Below are positions 39,817-49,300 of a DNA stretch of 51,413 nucleotides, one piece after another. Origin of the DNA: Oscillospiraceae bacterium (GTDB lineage: Bacteria > Bacillota > Clostridia > Oscillospirales > Oscillospiraceae); NCBI GenBank assembly GCA_015067585.1, contig SVMC01000010.1, positions 1 through 51,413 of the forward strand. Reading direction: 5' to 3'. The notes beneath the pieces were generated by a model. The model was given only the letters and a program-made list of their open reading frames with translations, did no database searches and was not told the origin of the DNA. Made by a program: the position numbers and the translations under genes. Numbering within the stretch: position 1 is the first letter of the stretch; each line of letters starts with the position of its first letter.

Positions 39817-41027
39817 GTATAATTATAAAACCAGCCCGCCTTTCCGGTGAAATTGCCGCCATCCCGTCCAAATCCCAGGCCCACCGCATGCTGATCTGCG
39901 CTGCCCTGGCCTCAGAGCCAACCCTGATCCGCTGCCAAAGTGCGGGACAGGATATGGATGCTACTGCCCGCTGCCTTGAGGCTCTGGGTGCAAAGCTTCG
40001 ATGGGAGGCAGACGGCTGCCATGTGACCCCCATTGGAGAAGCGGCGCAGGATGCTGTGCTAGATGTGGGGGAAAGCGGCTCCACCCTGCGGTTTTTGCTG
40101 CCGGTGGTGTGCGCTCTGGGAGTGAATGCGACTTTCATCCTCCACGGCAGACTGGCCCAGCGGCCTTTGGAGCCTTTGTGGTCAGAATTGCAGAGAAATG
40201 GCGCGAGGCTCAGTAGGGACGAGAGCACCATCGAGGTGTCCGGCTGCCTGACGGGAAGGGATTATACCCTTGCCGCCAATGTATCCTCCCAGTTTCTCAG
40301 CGGTATCCTGATGGCGCTGCCCATTTTGGGCGGCGGCAGCCTGACCATGACGGGAAAGCTGGAATCAGAGAGCTATCTTAATATGACAGTAGAAGCGCTG
40401 CAGCGCTTTGGAAGCAACATAAAACGAGAAGATACTACATTCTATGTACCCAATGGACCGCTCAAAAGTCCTGAAAGCTGCGCAGTGGAAGGGGATTGGT
40501 CCAACAGCGCCTTCTGGCTGTGCGCTGAGGCCATCGGAGGTCAATCCATCAAGGTAACAGGCCTTGATCCGGCTTCCCCGCAGGGTGACCGGGCGGTGGT
40601 GGAGGTGATCGCCGCCATAAGGAAAGGGAATGCGGTCATTGATTGCACCCAGATCCCCGACCTTGTGCCGCCCTTGGCGGTGCTGGCGGCTCTGACTCCG
40701 GGTAACATCCGTTTTGCGGGCGCAGCCCGCCTTCGGCTGAAGGAAAGCGACCGCATCACCGCCTGCGTGCAGCTTTTGCGTTCTCTTGGCGGAGAGGCGG
40801 AGGAACTTCCCGACGGTTTTACCGTGGAAGGGAAGCGAAGGCTTCAGGGCGGTATCGTGGACAGCTTTGGCGATCACCGCATTGCCATGGCAGCGGCCAT
40901 TGCCGCGGCAGGCTGCGAGGGAGAAATTGAAATTTTGAACCCACAGGCGGTGGAGAAATCCTATGCCGCCTTTTGGCAGGACTATTGCCGCCTTGGCGGC
41001 AGCATCGCATGGAAGGAGGTAACATGA
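39813..41027 (+). CDS. aroA: 3-phosphoshikimate 1-carboxyvinyltransferase (EPSP synthase)
   Basis: It joins shikimate 3-phosphate and PEP to EPSP. 404 residues from ATG 39813, chosen because it overlaps the aroB stop as ATGA and gives the normal N-terminus (SIIIKPARLSGEIAAIPSK). Motifs are SKSQAHRMLICAAL, VGESGSTLRFLLPV (about 82-95, the PEP-site loop with Gly kept), SSQFLSGILMALP, LKESDRI and DGFTV...FGDHRIAMA. It overlaps aroC by 4 bp. Confidence 0.95.
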   Translation: MSIIIKPARLSGEIAAIPSKSQAHRMLICAALASEPTLIRCQSAGQDMDATARCLEALGAKLRWEADGCHVTPIGEAAQDAVLDVGESGSTLRFLLPVVCALGVNATFILHGRLAQRPLEPLWSELQRNGARLSRDESTIEVSGCLTGRDYTLAANVSSQFLSGILMALPILGGGSLTMTGKLESESYLNMTVEALQRFGSNIKREDTTFYVPNGPLKSPESCAVEGDWSNSAFWLCAEAIGGQSIKVTGLDPASPQGDRAVVEVIAAIRKGNAVIDCTQIPDLVPPLAVLAALTPGNIRFAGAARLRLKESDRITACVQLLRSLGGEAEELPDGFTVEGKRRLQGGIVDSFGDHRIAMAAAIAAAGCEGEIEILNPQAVEKSYAAFWQDYCRLGGSIAWKEVT

Positions 41028-42016
41028 GCAACACCTTTGGCAATCGTTTTCGCTTTACCATCTGGGGCCAATCCCATGCCCCTGCCATTGGCGTGACCAT
41101 GGAGGGCCTTCCTGCCGGAACTGCCATAGATTTTGACCGCCTGCAGAGGTTTATGGATCGCAGAGCACCGGGCGCAAAAGGAACCACACCCCGCAAGGAG
41201 GCAGACCGGCCTGAATTTGTGGCGGGCTTGGTGGACGGTATTACCTGCGGCGCTCCGGTGACGGCGATCATCTATAATCAGAATGTGCGCCGGGGAGATT
41301 ATGATAACCTGCGCCATGTGCCCCGCCCCGGTCATGCCGACTATACCGCATGGGTCAAATACGGCGACAGCCGGGACCACAGCGGCGGCGGACAGTTTTC
41401 CGGCCGCCTCACCGCCCCCCTTTGCATTGCCGGCGGCATCTGCCTGCAGCTTTTGGAGGAAAAGGGCATAGCGGTCGAGGCAAAGCTGATTCAGGTCGGC
41501 CCGGAAAAAGACCCGGAGAAGTTTATGGCCTGCATTGAGGCGGCAGCAAAGGCCGGTGACAGTGTGGGCGGCATCATCGAGTGCTGCGTTTCCGGCCTTC
41601 CTGCCGGACTTGGCGGCCCCATGTTTGACGGCATGGAGAACCGTATCTCTCAGGCTGTATTCGGCATCCCCGGAATCAAGGGTATTGAATTCGGCAGCGG
41701 CTTTGCCGGAAGTGCCCAATACGGATCTCAGAACAACGATCCTTTCTATCTGGAAGATGGCAAGGTGGTCACCCGCACCAATGCCCACGGCGGCATTTTA
41801 GGCGGCATCACCTCGGGAATGCCCATTGTATTCCGGGTAGCCTGCAAGCCCACACCCTCCATCGCGATCCGGCAGGATAGTGTGGATCTTACAAATAATC
41901 AGGAAACCAAACTGTCGATTCACGGCAGACACGACCCCTGCATTGCCCTGCGAGCCATTCCCTGTGTGGAAGCCGCAGCAGCAGTTGCGGTTTATGACGC
42001 AATTTTGGAGGAATAA
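41024..42016 (+). CDS. aroC: Chorismate synthase
   Basis: FMN-dependent 1,4-elimination of phosphate from EPSP to give chorismate. 330 residues, shorter than the usual 350-390, but the conserved segments are all present: GNRFRFTIWGQSHAPAIGV at the N-terminus, RPGHADYTAWVKYG, RDHSGGGQFSGRLTAP, NAHGGILGGITSGMPI and GRHDPCIALRAIPCVEA. GGAGG precedes ATG 41024 inside the aroA 3' end. Shortness may come from reduced loops; no frameshift is seen. Confidence 0.94.
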   Translation: MSNTFGNRFRFTIWGQSHAPAIGVTMEGLPAGTAIDFDRLQRFMDRRAPGAKGTTPRKEADRPEFVAGLVDGITCGAPVTAIIYNQNVRRGDYDNLRHVPRPGHADYTAWVKYGDSRDHSGGGQFSGRLTAPLCIAGGICLQLLEEKGIAVEAKLIQVGPEKDPEKFMACIEAAAKAGDSVGGIIECCVSGLPAGLGGPMFDGMENRISQAVFGIPGIKGIEFGSGFAGSAQYGSQNNDPFYLEDGKVVTRTNAHGGILGGITSGMPIVFRVACKPTPSIAIRQDSVDLTNNQETKLSIHGRHDPCIALRAIPCVEAAAAVAVYDAILEE

Positions 42017-42018
42017 AA

Positions 42019-43164
42019 ATGGAACTGAAAGAACTCAGAGAGCAAATTGATGTAGTAGACAGCCAGCTGACGGAGCTTTTGACCCGTCGTATGGATATCG
42101 CCCATGACATCGCCCTGTGGAAGCGGGAGCAGCAGCTTCCCGCATTGGATGCCCGTCGTGAGCGAGAAAAGCTGAACACCATAACCGAAGCTGCCCGGGA
42201 GGATATGGAGCAACCGTTGCGTGTCATCTATTCCCTCCTGTTTGAACTCAGCCGCACCAGACAGAATGCCCTTCTGCAGCCACAGACAGAGCAGATCGCA
42301 GCCATCCGGGATGCTATCGCCAACACACCCCAGCTTTTCCCCGAAAAGGCACAGGTGGCCTGTCAGGGTGTGGAGGGGGCCTATTCCATCGCAGCCTGTG
42401 AGCGGCTGTTCCGAACCCCCAGCATTACTTACATCAAAACCTTTGAAGGCGTTTTTTCCGCTATTTCCTCCGGATTGTGCGATTATGGCGTCCTTCCCAT
42501 TGAAAATAGCTCCGCAGGCTCCGTGAAGCAGGTGTATGATCTTCTGGTGGAAAACAAGTGCTACATCGTTCGCAGCACCCGCATCAAGGTGAATCATGCT
42601 CTGCTTGCCCGCCGTGGAACGAAGTTGGAGAATATCCGGGAGATCTACTCCCATGAGCAGGCCATCAGCCAGTGCCAGGAAAGGCTGGCAAAGATGTTCC
42701 CCGGTGTCACCCTGCACTCCTGCAGCAACACCGCTGCCGCTGCCAAGCTGGTGGCCGGTTCTGACCGCAATGATATTGCCGCTCTGGCATCCTACCACTG
42801 CGCGGAGCTTTATGATCTGGCCTGCCTGCGTCCCGATATGCAGGACAGCGACAATAACCATACCCGCTTCATCTGCATTGCCCGCCGTCCGGAGATCTAT
42901 CCCGGCGCGAATAAGACCACTTTGATGCTGACGGTGCCCCATAAGCCCGGTGCCCTTTATAAGGTGCTGGCTCGTCTGTACTGCCTCGGCCTCAATGTGC
43001 AGAAGCTGGAAAGCCGTCCCATTGCCAACCGTGACTTTGAATTCATGTTCTATTTCGACATTGAATCCTCCATCTATTCCACCCAGTTTGACCGTATGCT
43101 CACGGAGTTGGGCGAGGTATGCGAGGAGCTGCACTACTTGGGCAGCTATCTGGAGATGGTGTGA
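42019..43164 (+). CDS. pheA: Bifunctional chorismate mutase / prephenate dehydratase (P-protein)
   Basis: 381 residues in three domains. An AroQ-type chorismate mutase (about 1-90) has ELREQIDVVDSQLTELLTRR and ALWKREQQLP. The prephenate dehydratase (about 110-285) has VACQGVEGAYSIAACERLF, YGVLPIENSSAGSVKQVYDLL and the NHTRFICI catalytic segment. A C-terminal ACT domain (about 295-375) has KPGALYKVLARLY and LESRP, the Phe-binding motifs. It makes phenylpyruvate and is likely inhibited by Phe. It starts 2 nt after aroC and shares one base with the next gene. Confidence 0.95.
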   Translation: MELKELREQIDVVDSQLTELLTRRMDIAHDIALWKREQQLPALDARREREKLNTITEAAREDMEQPLRVIYSLLFELSRTRQNALLQPQTEQIAAIRDAIANTPQLFPEKAQVACQGVEGAYSIAACERLFRTPSITYIKTFEGVFSAISSGLCDYGVLPIENSSAGSVKQVYDLLVENKCYIVRSTRIKVNHALLARRGTKLENIREIYSHEQAISQCQERLAKMFPGVTLHSCSNTAAAAKLVAGSDRNDIAALASYHCAELYDLACLRPDMQDSDNNHTRFICIARRPEIYPGANKTTLMLTVPHKPGALYKVLARLYCLGLNVQKLESRPIANRDFEFMFYFDIESSIYSTQFDRMLTELGEVCEELHYLGSYLEMV

Positions 43165-44369
43165 TGGCAGAGTTTGGTCTTCTTGGGGAGCACTTGTCCC
43201 ATAGCTGGTCACCGCAGATCCATAAGGCACTGGCGGGGTATGATTATGACCTGTTCTCCATCCCGCCGGAACAGCTTGGCGAATTCCTGCAAACCACTCC
43301 GTGCCGGGGTCTGAATGTCACCATCCCCTATAAAAAAGCGGTGATTCCTTACTGCGTGGAGCTGTCCCCGGCGGCAAAGCGGCTGGGCAGTGTCAACACC
43401 ATGGTGAAGCGGGAGAACGGCTGGTACGGCGACAATACGGATTATGCCGGCTTCTGCGCCATGGCAGAACCATTCCCGGTGCAAGGATCCTATGCCTTGG
43501 TGCTGGGAAGCGGCGGGGCAGGGATCATGGCGGCCCGTGCCCTGCAGGATCTGGGCGCAAAGCAGGTGGACATCGTCTCCCGCCACGGAGAAGTGAATTA
43601 TGTAAACTTAAACCGTGATGCGGACATTATCGTCAATGCCACCCCGGTTGGGATGTATCCCCAAAACGGACAAGCACCCGTGGACCTCAGAGAATTCCCC
43701 AACTGCAAAGGCGTCATCGACCTCATTTACAACCCACGGCGGACAAAACTGATCCTGGATGCGGAAAACCTCGGCATCCCGTCGGTATCCGGTCTCAAAA
43801 TGCTGGTGGTGCAGGCGCAGAAGGCGGCAGAGCAGTTCTCTAAGCAGAAGATCGAGGATTCCCGCGCAAAAACCGCGCTGCGAAGCCTGCAGCTTCAGAT
43901 GGAGAACATCATCCTCATCGGTATGCCCGGCTGCGGCAAGACCACTGTGGGAAAGCTCCTTGCAAAGGCGCTGAACAAAGACTTTTTGGATGCCGATCAA
44001 GTTTTGGAAGCGCAATACGGCCCCATTCCCGCCATTTTTGAGGCAAAAGGGGAGGAAGGCTTCCGGGTCTTGGAAACAAAAACCCTGGAAGAGCTGGGTA
44101 AACGCTCCGGCTGCGTCATCGCCACCGGCGGCGGTGCGGTGACAAGGGAGGAAAACTACTCCCTTGTCCGTCAGAACGGCACCATCGTAAGAATTGTCAG
44201 GCCTATTGACTGTCTTCCTACGGAGGGAAGACCCATTTCCCAAACAACGAAATTATCGGCCTTAGCCGCCCGGAGAGAACCCCTCTACCGGGCTTGGGCT
44301 GATTTCACCATTGAAAATACCGGCACCCCGGAGGCGGCGGTGCAGGCGATTTTGGAGGCGATCACATGA
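43164..44369 (+). CDS. aroE-aroK: Fused shikimate dehydrogenase / shikimate kinase
   Basis: The 401 residues carry two pathway enzymes in one chain. AroE (about 1-240) has LSHSWSPQIHKAL, NVTIPYKKAV with the catalytic Lys, GDNTDYAGF with Asp, the NADP loop LGSGGAGIMAARAL and NATPVGMYP. AroK (about 246-401) has the P-loop LIGMPGCGKTTVGKLLAKAL, FLDAD, IFEAKGEEGFRVLE and IATGGGAV. The linker is only about 15 residues. ATG 43164 overlaps the pheA stop (TGATG). The fusion should supply both steps from dehydroshikimate to shikimate 3-phosphate in fixed ratio. Confidence 0.93.
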   Translation: MAEFGLLGEHLSHSWSPQIHKALAGYDYDLFSIPPEQLGEFLQTTPCRGLNVTIPYKKAVIPYCVELSPAAKRLGSVNTMVKRENGWYGDNTDYAGFCAMAEPFPVQGSYALVLGSGGAGIMAARALQDLGAKQVDIVSRHGEVNYVNLNRDADIIVNATPVGMYPQNGQAPVDLREFPNCKGVIDLIYNPRRTKLILDAENLGIPSVSGLKMLVVQAQKAAEQFSKQKIEDSRAKTALRSLQLQMENIILIGMPGCGKTTVGKLLAKALNKDFLDADQVLEAQYGPIPAIFEAKGEEGFRVLETKTLEELGKRSGCVIATGGGAVTREENYSLVRQNGTIVRIVRPIDCLPTEGRPISQTTKLSALAARREPLYRAWADFTIENTGTPEAAVQAILEAIT

Positions 44370-44812
44370 AATTTCTCATTCTCAACGGTCCCAATCTGAA
44401 TCTTCTGGGTCTGCGGGAGCCGGAGATCTACGGCAAGCAGAATTATGCGGCGTTGGAGCAATTCCTTCGGGATACCTGCGAAGCAGAGGGCGTGGAGTGC
44501 GTCATCGCCCAGAGCAATCACGAGGGCGTATTGGTGGACCGCATTCAGGAGGCTTATGGTCTCTTCGACGGCATCATCATCAACCCTGCCGCCTATACCC
44601 ACACCAGTGTAGCCATTTTGGATGCCCTTAAGGCGGTTCAGCTTCCGGCTGTGGAGGTTCACTTGTCGGATATTTCCACCCGGGAGGCATTTCGCAGCAT
44701 TTCCTATGCGGGCATGGCCTGCCTCGCCACCTGTAAGGGACACGGATTTGAAAGCTATAAGGAAGCCATTCAATACCTAAAAACATATCTTTTGAAAAAG
44801 AAGGAGAACTGA
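44366..44812 (+). CDS. aroQ: 3-dehydroquinate dehydratase, type II
   Basis: It removes water from 3-dehydroquinate to give 3-dehydroshikimate. The 148 residues are typical of the dodecameric type II enzyme. Motifs are LNGPNLNLLGLREPEIYG with the active-site Arg and Tyr, SNHEGVLVDRI, IINPAAYTHTSVAI and VEVHLSDISTREAFR with the catalytic His. The start overlaps the aroE-aroK stop as ATGA. The aminotransferase gene begins 1 nt after it. Confidence 0.96.
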   Translation: MKFLILNGPNLNLLGLREPEIYGKQNYAALEQFLRDTCEAEGVECVIAQSNHEGVLVDRIQEAYGLFDGIIINPAAYTHTSVAILDALKAVQLPAVEVHLSDISTREAFRSISYAGMACLATCKGHGFESYKEAIQYLKTYLLKKKEN

Positions 44813-44813
44813 A

Positions 44814-46001
44814 ATGTACAATCAGAAAATGTATGGTCTGGGTGCGGTGCGCTCCGGCATCCGGGAACTGTTCGAGTATGGCCTGCGTCAGGCAGCCATC
44901 GTCGGCAAGGAAAATGTGTTCGATTTTTCCCTTGGCAACCCCTCCATTCCTTCCCCTCCCCAGGTAAATGAGGCTATTGCGGATATCGTCATGAACGAGG
45001 ACACCCTGCAGGTTCACGGCTATACCTCCGCTCCCGGCTATGACGGGGTCAGAAAAGCTGTAGCAGACAATCTCAATGCCCGCTTCGGCACCAAGGTGAA
45101 ACCCCAGAATCTGTTCTTCACCTGCGGCGCTGCCCCCGGCCTGATCTCTGTGCTGAAGGCGCTGATCGCCGACAGTGACAGCGAGATCGTGGCCATTGCC
45201 CCCTTCTTCCCGGAATACCGCCCCTTCACCGAGGCCAACGGCGGTAAGCTGGTGGTGGTTCCTCCGGATATGGAGAACTTCCAGATCAATTTTGCAGCTT
45301 TGGAAGAAGCCCTTTCTCCCAATACCCAGGCGATCATTGTTAACTCTCCCAACAACCCCTCCGGTGTTGTCTATACCCGGGAGACTTTGGAAAAGCTGGC
45401 TGCCCTGCTTACCCGTAAGGGCGGGGAATACGGCCATCCCATCTATCTGATTGCGGATGAGCCTTACCGTGAACTGGTTTACGGCGGCGTAGAGGTTCCT
45501 TTCATTCCCACCATCTACAAGAATACCATCGTGTGCTATTCCTGGTCCAAGTCCCTGAGCCTGCCCGGTGAGCGTATCGGCTATGTCTATGTTCCCGAGG
45601 ATGCCGAGGACAGCAGCGCCATCTACTGCGCCGTTGCCGGTGCTGCCCGTGCCAGCGGTCATGTATGTCCCCCGTCCCTCATCCAGAGAGCGGTGGCCCG
45701 CTGCGTGGAGCAGATGCCGGATCTGGCAGCTTATGACGAAAACCGCACCCTGCTTTATAATGAACTCAGCCGCATGGGTTACACCATGGCAAAACCCGAC
45801 GGCGCATTCTACCTCTTCATTCAGGCCCCCGGTGGCGATTCCGATGCCTTCTCCAACAAGGCAAAGGAGCATAACCTTTTAGTGGTACCCGGCACCAGCT
45901 TCGGCTGCAAGGAGTATTTCCGCATCTGCTACTGCGTGTCCAACGACATGATCCGCCGCAGCCTGCCTGTATTTGAAACTCTGATCCATGAATACAAGTA
46001 A
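44814..46001 (+). CDS. Class I/II aminotransferase, probable aromatic aminotransferase
   Basis: 395 residues, PLP fold type I. Marks are FDFSLGNPSIPSPPQV, HGYTSAPGYDGVRKAVAD, NSPNNPSGVVYTRE, IADEPYRELVY, the PLP Lys in CYSWSKSLSLPGERIGY (about 245) and the C-terminal substrate Arg in FRICYCVS. As the last gene of the Phe/Tyr operon it probably transaminates phenylpyruvate and 4-hydroxyphenylpyruvate to Phe and Tyr. Sequence alone does not separate aromatic from aspartate specificity. Its stop codon is followed by a strong terminator. Confidence 0.9.
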   Translation: MYNQKMYGLGAVRSGIRELFEYGLRQAAIVGKENVFDFSLGNPSIPSPPQVNEAIADIVMNEDTLQVHGYTSAPGYDGVRKAVADNLNARFGTKVKPQNLFFTCGAAPGLISVLKALIADSDSEIVAIAPFFPEYRPFTEANGGKLVVVPPDMENFQINFAALEEALSPNTQAIIVNSPNNPSGVVYTRETLEKLAALLTRKGGEYGHPIYLIADEPYRELVYGGVEVPFIPTIYKNTIVCYSWSKSLSLPGERIGYVYVPEDAEDSSAIYCAVAGAARASGHVCPPSLIQRAVARCVEQMPDLAAYDENRTLLYNELSRMGYTMAKPDGAFYLFIQAPGGDSDAFSNKAKEHNLLVVPGTSFGCKEYFRICYCVSNDMIRRSLPVFETLIHEYK

Positions 46002-46023
46002 TATATGCATGTTTTGCATACTG

Positions 46024-46050
46024 AAAAGTCCGGCGAAAGCCGGACTTTTT
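46024..46050 (+). terminator. Terminator of the aromatic operon
   Basis: An 11-bp stem AAAAGTCCGGC / GCCGGACTTTT with a GAAA tetraloop, followed by further T. Confidence 0.93.
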
Positions 46051-46244
46051 GCGTTTTTCTCAAAAGTAATACGAAATCCGTATTCTGCCGGTTTGATGCG
46101 CCTTTGCTACGATAAAAAGCTTTTCAAAGATTTTTATCAAGAACAAGTATAAGTATGAAAGCATCAGCAAAAGACGGATGATTGAATGCTGCTGCATGGT
46201 ATTTGCTTTGAGCCTGCCGTCAAAAGAAACAAATGCCGCAGCCA

Positions 46245-46273
46245 TTGACTTCCAAATTATAGCGATATATAAT
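46245..46273 (+). promoter_or_regulatory. Sigma-A promoter of the GH95-like SLH gene
   Basis: TTGACT (46245-46250), 17-nt spacer, consensus TATAAT (46268-46273). Confidence 0.85.
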
Positions 46274-46316
46274 AAAATTATTGCAGTACTATTTGCGTTC
46301 AGAAAGGAGCAGGATT

Positions 46317-49300
46317 ATGAAGGGAATCAAGAAATTCATCGCCCTGACACTGTGTGCCGTGATACTGTTGGGCACCGTTTCAGGCATGGTTCCTACCCCC
46401 GCACAGGCCGCCGAGGCTTCCGAATGGAAATACGGTCTTGACGGCGCCATGGGGTGGAACGAGGACACCTACTATACCATTTCCAAGCGCACCAACAATG
46501 ACAACTGGCGTCAGGGTCTGGCCTCCGCCAACGGCGAGATCGCTTTCATGGAAAGCGGCGACCCGGACGAGGATGTGTTCATCTTCAACAATACCAAGAT
46601 CGTCTATGACGGCAATGGCCTGCACGAGGTCCCCTACTTAGCGGACATCATAGAGGAACAGCGGGAAGGTGCCATCAATTTCAACAACTGGGTCTGGAAT
46701 CAGGCTGCCAATCAGTATGACGAGCAGACCTACGGCATCAATGGCGGCCGGGGCATGGTGTGGTCCCGCCCCTATCAGCCAGCGGCCCAGTACCGCATCA
46801 AAAACAATGACTTTACCGGCGCCAACCGCACCAACTACAACCGTTACACCAACTATGAGACGGCGGAAGTGGGCGCCCAGTGGAAGGATGCCCAGGGCAA
46901 CGAATGGAACCGCCGCTCCTTCGCCTCCCGGGAAGATGATGTCATCGTCACCTACATTGAAGCCCCCGCAGGCAAGGATCTGAACCTCACCGTGACCATG
47001 GACCATATCACGGATATGCGCAACGAAGGCACGCTGGACTCCCATCCCACCACCGACTATGTGGTGACTCAGGAGGGCGGCAGTGTGGTCGGCTTCGGCA
47101 CCGTGGGCAAGTATGTGACCCGCAATCAGATGGGCAGCCGCAATCCCAACAAGACCCTGTTCTCCTACGGCGGCTGGGCCTCCGCTACCCGCATCGTAAT
47201 GGGCAGCGGCGGTAATGTTGCCTACACCGCGGCCACCCGTACCGTTGCCGCCAACAGCGGCTTTGCGGTGCAGCAAGCCTATCAGGCCAACGATCCTCAG
47301 CTGAAGATCACCGGCACCAATTCCGTCATGCTCATCACCAAGGTGGACCGTCAGGATGACGGCTGCAACGATGTGAATGATGTACGGCAGAAGCTGTATG
47401 ACCGTCTGCAGGGCGAAATCGCGGAGCTCGTGGAAGAAAAGGACATTGAAAGCACCGAAGCAGGCTACCAGACCCTGCTGGCGCCCCACAAGGAGATCCA
47501 CGGCGATATGTTCAACAATGTCCGCATCGACCTCTGCCAGACCGAGGCAGAAAAGGCCGACCGTTTGCTTACCAACCAGCAGCTCATCCAGAAACAGAAT
47601 GAAAATAAGGACGAGATCAACAAGGCTTTCCTTGAGAGAGTCTACAACAACGGCCGCTATGGCCTCATCTGCGCCCACGGCTACGGCTCCACCCGCCTCA
47701 GCGCCATCTGGTGCGGCACATGGAACCCAAGCTGGAGCGGCGACTACACACTGGACGCCAACACCAACCTGCAGGTCTCCGGCCTGAACACCGGCAACAT
47801 GATGGAAGCCGGTCAAGGCTACATCAACTTCATCGTCCGCATGGTGGCGGATTGGGAAACCAATGCCGAGCGCATCTACGGCATGGAAGATGCCATCCTT
47901 GGTCCTCCCCGCGTGGATGGCACCGGTCAGGGCCAGAGCTACCACTATGGCGATGTCTATCCCCATGTATTTGTCAACGGCATCACCGACTGGCTGCTGA
48001 TCCCCATTTTTGAATACTGGCAGTGCTACGGCAACCAGCAGATCGAACTGGGCAAGGACATCGACTTGGAGCGCAACATGAGCGTGCTGGATTGGACGGA
48101 AGCGGATATTGCCCGCATTCGTGCAAACGGCTGCTACGATTTAGAGCAGGATGTGCTCTATCCCCTGTCCATCAAGGCCATGAACTTCTGGCTGCAGTTT
48201 GCCGACGAAAACTACTACACCGACGGCAGTGGCCGCCGCCATGTAAATGACGGCACCACCCTCAGTGATGCCATCGCCAAGGGTGATGAGGACGCCAAAT
48301 ACATTTTTGCCCCGGGCTATTCTCCGGAAAACTCCCCGGAAAAGGGCGGTGCAACGGTGCAGGCACTGGCCTACAATGTCACCATGGACATCTCCGCCGC
48401 CAGAGACTCCCTGTTCATCGCCAGAACCATGCTGGAGAAATTCGATCCTGAGAGCGAACTGTTCGCTCAGTGGGACGAGTTCGAAAAGCGCATCCCCGAT
48501 TATCTCTACGAACCCAAGACCGGCGAACTGAAGGAATGGGCCTCCTACGATCTGAAGGAAGCCCACAACCATCGCCACGAAAGCCACGCCTACGGCGCAT
48601 GGCCCGGCTATGAGGCGCAGGACAACGAAGCACTCCGGGAAGGCATTGCCATCGCCATGGATATGCGCTCCGCTGCCTACAACGGTCAGGAAGCAACGGA
48701 ATCCCACGGCGCCACCCACAAGGCACTGGTGGAAGCCAGACTGAAGCGCCCCGTGGCACTGGAACGGGTCATGCTGTACCTGCTGACCAACGGCTATCAG
48801 TACAGCAATATGCTCACTTCCCACAACCGCAACAATTCCTCCTGCCTGTGCACCGACTCTGCCTTCGGCCTCATGGGTGCGGTGAACGAATCCATGATGT
48901 ATTCCAACACCGGCATCATTGAGATCCTGCCCACCCTGCTTCCCAACCTGGACAAGGGCAGCATCACCGGTCTTCGTGCCAGAAACAACACAGAAGCTGA
49001 CATTGCCTGGGATAAGGCAAAGCTCACCGCCGCCGTCACCCTGACCACGGATGAGGACGCCACCGAGCTGACGATCATGTGCGGTCTTGACTGGGAAAAA
49101 GCCACCATCGGCGGTAAAAAACAGACCGTCTATAAAGATGAACTGGGCAGACCCTACATCACCGTGGCGCTGACCAAGGGCACCCCCGTGGAGGTCTCCT
49201 TCTCCCTGACTCCCGAGGAAGCCACCGAGACCAGAGAAGCCTACGGCAAGATCGCCGCCAACAGCTATGACATTGCCAAGCGGGACTTTGGTAACGCGGA

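Larger units (their letters stand above)
46002..46316. other. 315-bp intergenic region before the GH95-like gene
   Basis: It holds the operon terminator at the left and a strong promoter at the right. Between 46050 and 46244 the DNA is AT-richer, with a 6-bp inverted repeat AATACG-N5-CGTATT (46068-46084) of unknown meaning and no credible gene. Confidence 0.7.

Noticed and set aside
46060-46245. 61-codon minus-strand frame before the GH95-like gene
   Set aside because: It lacks a ribosome binding site and resembles no family. It overlaps the -35 of the rightward promoter.
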